This document shows, one piece after another, positions 58,809-64,000 of a DNA stretch of 64,000 nt (position 1 is the first letter of the stretch; every line of letters starts with the position of its first letter). Below the pieces are notes generated by a model. The model searched no databases. It had not been told where the DNA came from and worked only from the letters and a program-made list of their open reading frames with translations. The stretch spans positions 8,588,501 through 8,652,500 of the forward strand of contig NZ_JAQNDO010000001.1 in the NCBI RefSeq assembly GCF_028369105.1. Reading direction: 5' to 3'. A program made the translations under genes and the position numbers. The DNA comes from Polyangium mundeleinium. GTDB lineage: Bacteria > Myxococcota_A > Polyangia > Polyangiales > Polyangiaceae.

Positions 58809-59984
58809 CTACTCCTCAAAAATGTACGACTGTCGACAGCAGAATGTCACAGCGTTCTCATCATCCTCGACCGCCTCGCCGATGGGCTCTCCGCCGCCTG
58901 CCTCGCACGTGCCCTTGATGTAGGTGTGTTCCGTGACGGACTTCCCGCCGATCGCTCGGCCGGCGGGGATGATGGGGTCACATGCGCCGAGCTCGGACGA
59001 AACGTTCCTCTGGTGGAACTCGCCCGAGCAGACTCCGTCGTCGAAGAGGCGCACGGTTGCCAAGCACGCGCCCCCTTGCGGCGCGCCGCACATGCATTCC
59101 GTGCAACCGCGCGATTCCTTGGGTTGAAACGGGTACATGATCCGAGGCCCCTCAACATCATAGGGCTTGGGGCACTTGGTATGCTTCCCCTCCCGCCACA
59201 CGCATTGACGGTGGGGATAATGAGCCTTGGGCACACACAGTTGATCCCCTGCGCCGCAAAGCGACGTATCGAGGCTCGACCGACATGCAAGCGCGCCTGT
59301 CTCCCATTCCGTGCTCTTCGTCCCGCCCACCTTGATGATCTGCGAAGGCTTGACGTCGCACTTCTCGTTGACCGGAGGGGGAAGCGCGGAGAACGTGATC
59401 GACCGCGCGCACGGCACGCCGCTTCCTGGGGGACACTGGGCCCCCGCCGGCAGCGCGTTCGCGCTCGTGCAGCTCCCATCCCACCCCCCCGGACCGTCAA
59501 AAGGGAGCGACGGCGCCCCCACCGCGCCGCACATGCCAGCCCCGATCGTGATTTCCCCCGGGACGCCGCTGCATTGCCCCGTTGCTTCCTGGCATTCGCA
59601 GGGGTCGCACTGCGCCGGGGGAGCCGTAAGGCCCGCGTAAAGCTTGAATTGCTTACCACCGTCGAAGGGGCATGCTTTCGGGACGTCCGCGGCAGGGCCG
59701 AACCAGACGGCCCACGGTACCTGGCTCCAGAAACCTGCCTCGGGATCGTCGGGGATCTCGACACATTCCCCTCCTTGCGCCTCGCATGCTGCTTGTGGTT
59801 CGGCGTCCGGGCCGGCGTCGACGTCCGGACCGGCGTCAGACAAACATCTACTATCGGGTATGTATGCATCCGGATCGCAGACAAAGGTTCCGACATCCGC
59901 GATCGTCCCGCACCCCTGCAACAGACTCAACAGCGAAAATGTAGCTATTGCAATTCCTGGGAACCAATACACAAATCTGCGCAT
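58809..59984 (-). CDS. Cysteine-rich lipoprotein
   Basis: From ATG 59984 (MRRFVYWFPG) this encodes 391 residues; the frame opens 12 codons earlier. The lipoprotein signal ends SLLSLLQGC. The mature part has many Cys residues in pairs (CDPCECQ, CTECMCGAPQGGAC, FCCRQSY), suggesting several disulfide-bonded modules at the cell surface. An acidic stretch DAGPDVDAGPDAEP follows the anchor. No catalytic motif was found. Such Cys-rich lipoproteins are common and lineage-specific in myxobacteria. Confidence 0.85.
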   Translation of the reverse strand: MRRFVYWFPGIAIATFSLLSLLQGCGTIADVGTFVCDPDAYIPDSRCLSDAGPDVDAGPDAEPQAACEAQGGECVEIPDDPEAGFWSQVPWAVWFGPAADVPKACPFDGGKQFKLYAGLTAPPAQCDPCECQEATGQCSGVPGEITIGAGMCGAVGAPSLPFDGPGGWDGSCTSANALPAGAQCPPGSGVPCARSITFSALPPPVNEKCDVKPSQIIKVGGTKSTEWETGALACRSSLDTSLCGAGDQLCVPKAHYPHRQCVWREGKHTKCPKPYDVEGPRIMYPFQPKESRGCTECMCGAPQGGACLATVRLFDDGVCSGEFHQRNVSSELGACDPIIPAGRAIGGKSVTEHTYIKGTCEAGGGEPIGEAVEDDENAVTFCCRQSYIFEE

Positions 59985-60007
59985 ATCCACCGCCGCTTTC
60001 GATCTAC

Positions 60008-61323
60008 CTAAAAATACCACAACCCCGAGGCCGACAATCCGACCATTGCCGCTGGTTGATCGACAATGGTCGTGTGTTCGATATCGATACGAGTCCGACT
60101 TGCGAAGCCCAAGGCATCTACGCTTATACGTGCACCGAGACTATCCCCTCGCCACCCTGCGCCGATCTTGCCTCCAAGGCCTGGCTTCAACCATGTAAAC
60201 GACGAGTTAACAAAACTGTCTTGCTTTGCCTCCACGCGTATGATTCCGAGGTGACCACTGGCACAAGCGAAAAGCCACCTCCAATGACCACAAACGTTCG
60301 CTATTCCCCCGGCCGTCATTCCCTGGATCGGGCTCCCTGCTATGCCGCTCGTGAGCCACGCTGCTCGTGCATCCAGACCGACAGATAGTATCCCGTTCGG
60401 CTGCAAACCTAACGAGAACCCAGCCCCGAACGCCGGGGCCCACGATGCCACTCCCAGCACCATCACCGGCCCCACGCCGATCGAGCCCCTCACGCCCGAT
60501 TTCTTACCATCACCCCCCGGAGAATCGTCGTACGCATACGGATCCTCCTGCTTTGGCAAGGGCTTCCCGTCCACGACCGCCACCGCCCCAGCAATGCCTA
60601 GACGTGAATCCCCGAGCGGATCCATGCGCACCTCGGGGACACCGCGGGGCGCTGGGATGGCGGCCGGCTCCGGGGGAACCTTGGGCGCTGGCGTGGACTC
60701 GATCGATGAATCCGACGGGAGCGGCGTAAGCGTGACAGAGACGTCCATGCTCCCCCCCTTGCACGCCGTGAAGACCGCTCGCCCGTCCCGATACCCGTCA
60801 GGCTCGCGCGGAGCTCGTGCTCGCCTGGCATGGCGAACAGGAAAAAACCGGTTCGCTGTTTCGGATTGATGGGTTCGCCGTCGAGCGTGGTCCGTTCCGG
60901 CGTATGCGAGACCGTGACGTCCAGCATGCAGACCACGGCCCGCGCGGCGTCGTACGCGCTCTTGAACTGCTCCCGCTCTGCCGGACTCGCACGCCAATCA
61001 CGGTTGACGGCGTCATGGAGCAGATGGGCCGCCCGTGCAGGCTTTCCCAGCTTGACGAGCACGACCCCGAGCCGGCCGGCGATCCACGGATCCGGTCGGA
61101 TGTTCAATGCCTCCGAATAAGCGAGCACTGCATCCGCCATCCGTCCGGAGGCCCGCGCCCGGTCCCCCCGCTGCACGTACTCCCCAAAGCGCGCTTCCTC
61201 TGCGGCGGCTCGGATCGCCTCGGGATCCAGCTCACTGGCTGGAGGCGCGTCGTCCGCCCACGAGGGCAGAGCAAGCCCGAGGACCCCGAGGAACGCGACG
61301 ATCGCGATGCAGCCCGTCCGCAT
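60008..61323 (-). pseudogene. Exported TPR/PEGA protein gene with one frameshift
   Basis: The first frame, from ATG 61323, has signal peptide AIVAFLGVLGLALPSWA, TPR helices (EYVQRGDRARASGRMADAVL, AEALNIRPD-like) and the start of a PEGA-like domain (FLFAMPGEHELRASLTG). At three C at 60794-60796 it passes to the second frame: YRDGRAVFTACKGGSMDVSV, a Pro-rich linker, GVRGSIGVGPVMVLG and a C-terminal barrel-like region ending GLSASGLWYF. One more base restores a protein of about 438 residues. It may well be a functional gene with a sequencing error. It is 84 bp downstream of the sigma-factor gene. Confidence 0.75.
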
Positions 61324-61407
61324 GACGAAACTCTAGACAAACCGAGCAAAAGCAGCAAGGGGTTCGTGAAGGACGAACCCCGGCACGATAACGCGCGGAA
61401 CGCTCGG

Positions 61408-62400
61408 TCATTGCCCCTCTTTGGGGTCGTAGGTCTTCACCCCACGGAAAAGCCTGTCGAGCGCCTCTTCGGCCTCGGGCGTCAAGGTCTGCGGAGCGGC
61501 GGGGGCCCGAGGCGCGCGACGGACGGGAGCCGGGTCCGGGGCCGGCGGAGGGGGCTCGATGGAGGCGACGGGCTCTTGGACTTGGTCGCAGAAGATGACC
61601 AGCACGTACGGCGCGAGGCGAAGGTGGCGAACGCGCGGCGCATCGGAAGGCGGGAGCAACCACGCCGCAGCGGCCGCCGCTCCGACGAGCAGGCCGACCA
61701 ATGGCGCCCAAACCTTCTCGACAATCTTGTCCGGCGACCGCGGGAGCCGAGGGAGGAGCCGGCGCCCGGACGACCCCTCGGACGATTCCCCGCCCGACGA
61801 TCCGCGCCACCCACGGTCGGAAAGGAAGAGAAGCAGAAGCGGAAGGACACCACGCCTGTCGCGGTCACGCTCGCACAGCGCGGCGTAGAGCCGCATTCGT
61901 GCTTCGAAGGCAGCATTCCGCACCGAAGTCACCGGAATGCCGAGCGATCGAGCAATCGTCTCGTGTGACTTTTCCTCGATGTCGTAACCAATAAAAGCCG
62001 CGCGTTGCCGTGGGGTCAACTTGGCGAGCGCGCCCTGGAGGAACCGAAGGAACTCCGCGCGCTCGGCCGCAACCTCGGGCGAGACGTTGGGGGACACGAT
62101 CTCCTCGGGGGAGACGTCCCCGCCTTTGGTGTGGCGTCGCTCGCGGCGTAGGTATTTGCAGGCCATCCGCGCCGTGATGACGAACAACCACGGACGCAGC
62201 TCGTCCTCCGGGACGTCTGCGCCCGTGCGGCATGTCGCAGCCTCCCACAAAACGTCCTGCGTGACGTCGTCGCGATCGGCCGGGGAACTCATCCAGCGGC
62301 CCGTCCATGCGAAAACGACGGGACGGAGCGCCGCGAGCGCAGCGAGGCGCGGAGGGGAACCGGAGGGCGGAGCGGGGGAGGCGTGGGCGAGGCTGGTCAC
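61408..62400 (-). CDS. ECF-like sigma factor with C-terminal membrane segment
   Basis: From GTG 62400 this encodes 330 residues; the frame opens 41 codons earlier. Sigma region 2 is at about 30-105 (DRDDVTQDVLWEAATC, ELRPWLFVITARMACKYLRR) and region 4 at about 135-185 (LTPRQRAAFIGYDIEEKSHE, TIARSLGIPVTSVRNAAFEA). After a basic linker comes one hydrophobic helix near 245-265 (VGLLVGAAAAAAWLL) and a Pro-rich tail. A membrane segment fused to an ECF sigma factor could hold it at the membrane until released. The TPR/PEGA gene follows on the same strand, so the two may form a sensing unit. Confidence 0.88.
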   Translation of the reverse strand: MTSLAHASPAPPSGSPPRLAALAALRPVVFAWTGRWMSSPADRDDVTQDVLWEAATCRTGADVPEDELRPWLFVITARMACKYLRRERRHTKGGDVSPEEIVSPNVSPEVAAERAEFLRFLQGALAKLTPRQRAAFIGYDIEEKSHETIARSLGIPVTSVRNAAFEARMRLYAALCERDRDRRGVLPLLLLFLSDRGWRGSSGGESSEGSSGRRLLPRLPRSPDKIVEKVWAPLVGLLVGAAAAAAWLLPPSDAPRVRHLRLAPYVLVIFCDQVQEPVASIEPPPPAPDPAPVRRAPRAPAAPQTLTPEAEEALDRLFRGVKTYDPKEGQ

Positions 62401-62639
62401 GCTGGCTATATGTCGACCACGCGGGCAAACATACCGACGGGGCCGGTCGATTTTTGCTGACCGTGGATGGTTCCTCACACAACGCTTGATCGGACGTGGT
62501 GCGCATGGGCGGCACGAACGCACGCTTCCACATCTCGCATCGCATCACCCGCGGCGCTTCAACCGTTTCCGCCTCCGCTCCCGCCCCCGCGCCCGACGCT
62601 TGGAAGCGTATAGAAGCAGGCGCACAAACCTTGCCGTTC

Positions 62640-62819
62640 GGTGATCTGAGCCAGTGCCCTCCTCTGAAGCTCGACGACGGGTTCATCGCGGTGACCGACG
62701 AGACCGCGCCGACCGTGGAGCGCTTCGACGCGAAGGGCGAGCGCATCGAGGCGGTGCCGATGCCGGCGCCGATCTCGCCGACGGCGTCGCCGCGCTCCTC
62801 CAGCGCTGATGGGTCCTAG
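62640..62819 (+). pseudogene. Short protein-like fragment
   Basis: The plus-strand frame has a brief protein-like stretch (KLDDGFIAVTDETAPTVERF, DAKGERIEAVP) before a low-complexity end at 62819, overlapping the convergent LysR stop. It may be a relic. The rest of 62401-62640 holds nothing supported beyond the sigma-factor promoter region. Confidence 0.25.
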
Positions 62820-63718
62820 CTTTCCTTCGACCTCGGGGCGCGCTGGTGCGGGAAAGCAGCGCAGAGGAGCTCGACAAAGGCAGACACCTTCGGACTGAGC
62901 AACCTCCGCGATGTGTAGAGCGCCCAGATCTCGGTCCGCCGCTCGGGGACGCTACCCCAGCATATAAGCCTGCCCGAGCGCAGGTCCGCATCGACGAGCG
63001 AGCCCGGCAGCAGCGCGGCGCCCGCCCCGTTGCGAGCTGCCTGCCACGCCATCGACACCGAGGATGACCTGAGGACAGGCACGGGCGTGAAGGCCTCGAT
63101 CCCGTTCTTCCCTTCGACGAGCCACACCGGCATTCCTGCCGTCGTCGGCAGGATGATCGCTGGCACGCCGGTACTCGCCTCGTCGCCGGCTCGCCTTCCG
63201 GGCCTCTCGAGGGATGGCGGCGCGACGAGGAGGGTTTCCTCTCGCATGACGATCCTCCCGACGAGGCTCTCGTCGAGATGCGGATTGACGCGCACCACGA
63301 GATCGACGCCCTCGATCAGAGGATCGATCAGCCGGTTCTCGCTCAGGACCTCGAGAGCGATCTCGGGATAACGAGCCACGAAGCGCGCAGCGATCCGGCC
63401 CATGTAGAGGTCTGCGAACAGCTCCGGCACGCTCACTCTCAGGGGTCCGCGCGGACGGGAGAGCCCGCCGGCGAGGGCTTGGCCCACGTCCTCGATCTCG
63501 GCCAGCAAGCCGCCGGTTTGCCGGTGGAGCATCGCGCCCTCCTCCGTGAGCCGGAACGTCTTGGGACCACGCTCGACGAGCCGGACCCCCAGCGCGTCCT
63601 CCAGCTCCCTCAGGCGGCGTGACAAGGTCGTCTTCGGCTGCCCCGTGGCACGGCTCGCGCGGCCAATGCCGCCATGGCCGACGATCTCATGGAAGGCGAC
63701 GAGAGCGAGGAGGTCCAT
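62816..63718 (-). CDS. LysR-family transcriptional regulator
   Basis: This encodes 300 residues. The N-terminal winged helix-turn-helix (ALVAFHEIVGHGGIGRASRA, QPKTTLSRRLRELEDALGVR) is followed by the LysR co-inducer domain (PLRVSVPELFADLYMGRIAA, DLVVRVNPHLDESLVGRIVM, GAGAALLPGSLVD). It is a typical member close to those that control neighbouring oxidoreductases. It is divergent from an NAD(P)-binding gene across 116 bp, so it probably binds that gap and regulates both. Confidence 0.95.
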   Translation of the reverse strand: MDLLALVAFHEIVGHGGIGRASRATGQPKTTLSRRLRELEDALGVRLVERGPKTFRLTEEGAMLHRQTGGLLAEIEDVGQALAGGLSRPRGPLRVSVPELFADLYMGRIAARFVARYPEIALEVLSENRLIDPLIEGVDLVVRVNPHLDESLVGRIVMREETLLVAPPSLERPGRRAGDEASTGVPAIILPTTAGMPVWLVEGKNGIEAFTPVPVLRSSSVSMAWQAARNGAGAALLPGSLVDADLRSGRLICWGSVPERRTEIWALYTSRRLLSPKVSAFVELLCAAFPHQRAPRSKES

Positions 63719-63834
63719 GGGTGTACCGTCAGTGGAACGCCGAGCGCCAAAGCAGCCACTATCACTCGACGGCAGGAGGATTCAACGTGCGACTCGGGAC
63801 GCGGCGTGCGTCCTGAGACGTCACGGAGGAACTC

Positions 63835-64000
63835 ATGGCAATTCTGGCGATCGGCGGTACAGGACAGATCGGCTCCCACGTGGTCGAGGCGCTGGCGAGG
63901 CGGGGTGCGGAGGTCCGCGCGTTCGGAAGTGAGCCGTCTCCACGTGGGGCGCCCGCCGGCGTCGAGGAGGTGATTGGCGACATCTTCGATATTGAGCTCA
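63835..64000 (+). CDS. NAD(P)-binding oxidoreductase, NmrA/YbjT-like (partial)
   Basis: ATG 63835 has GGAGGA five bases upstream. The 55 codons in the window read MAILAIGGTGQIGSHVVEAL, a GxxGxxG Rossmann start, and continue with AGVEEVIGDIFDIEL, as in NmrA-like or atypical short-chain reductases. The rest lies beyond the window edge. It is divergent from the LysR gene and is its probable target. Confidence 0.85.
   Translation, partial: MAILAIGGTGQIGSHVVEALARRGAEVRAFGSEPSPRGAPAGVEEVIGDIFDIEL

Overview
The window is GC-rich DNA (by eye about two thirds G+C, with strong G/C at third codon positions). It comes from a delta-proteobacterial / Myxococcota genome, most likely the Polyangiales (Sorangium/Polyangium type). 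The grounds are protein architectures typical of that group: a Ser/Thr kinase-STAND-WD40 giant, an FHA-domain sigma-54 activator, TPR+PEGA periplasmic proteins, many Cys-anchored lipoproteins with low-complexity linkers, and a Tat-exported TldD. No rRNA, tRNA or CRISPR array was recognised. Everything here is sequence reading and family recall; no database search was run.

Layout. 1-6.2 kb: two lipoproteins, a helical protein of unknown role, and a phosphofructokinase-like/HAD phosphatase pair. 6.5-13.9 kb: a 2170-residue SpvB/TcdB-RHS toxin-like protein with a translationally coupled small membrane protein (possible immunity protein) and a third small gene. 14.5-29.2 kb: envelope and housekeeping genes (lipoprotein, OmpA-like, XRE-cupin regulator, MscS channel, membrane glycosyltransferase, aldo/keto reductase, DNA polymerase II, TldD/TldE pair, lipoprotein plus beta-barrel pair, class II glutamine amidotransferase). 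29.2-34.6 kb: an esterase relic, class I fumarase and three membrane proteins.

34.7-47.0 kb is the most interesting part. A 105-bp sequence, identical in both copies and in the same orientation, lies at each end; each copy is part of a broken retropepsin-like gene next to a minisatellite with a 43-bp period. Between them are three genes of the Cyt delta-endotoxin (cytolytic pore-former) family, a small gene of unknown function, a decayed secreted-protein gene, an FHA-domain sigma-54 activator and a kinase-STAND-WD40 protein. Two minus-strand genes here have a near-consensus sigma-54 promoter, and 120-180 bp upstream of each is the same triple GTAAC array with exact 12-bp spacing. I read this as a self-contained circuit: kinase to phosphothreonine-binding activator to sigma-54 promoters to Cyt-like proteins.

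47-58 kb is an accessory region rich in relics: pieces of an NAD(P)-binding protein, an aldo/keto reductase, an AraC regulator, a KptA-like protein, a metallophosphatase and a 4-fold beta-flower protein. Among them are intact genes for a TPR/PEGA protein, cytochrome P450, EF-hand protein, phytochelatin-synthase-like enzyme and a beta-propeller lectin-like protein. 58-64 kb has a membrane protein, a Cys-rich lipoprotein, an ECF-like sigma factor with a C-terminal membrane segment beside a TPR/PEGA protein, and a LysR regulator divergent from an NAD(P)-binding oxidoreductase.

Caution: at least six otherwise convincing genes are split by single-base shifts, nearly all at G or C runs. Either the region is decaying or the assembly has homopolymer indel errors; read depth or an independent assembly would decide.
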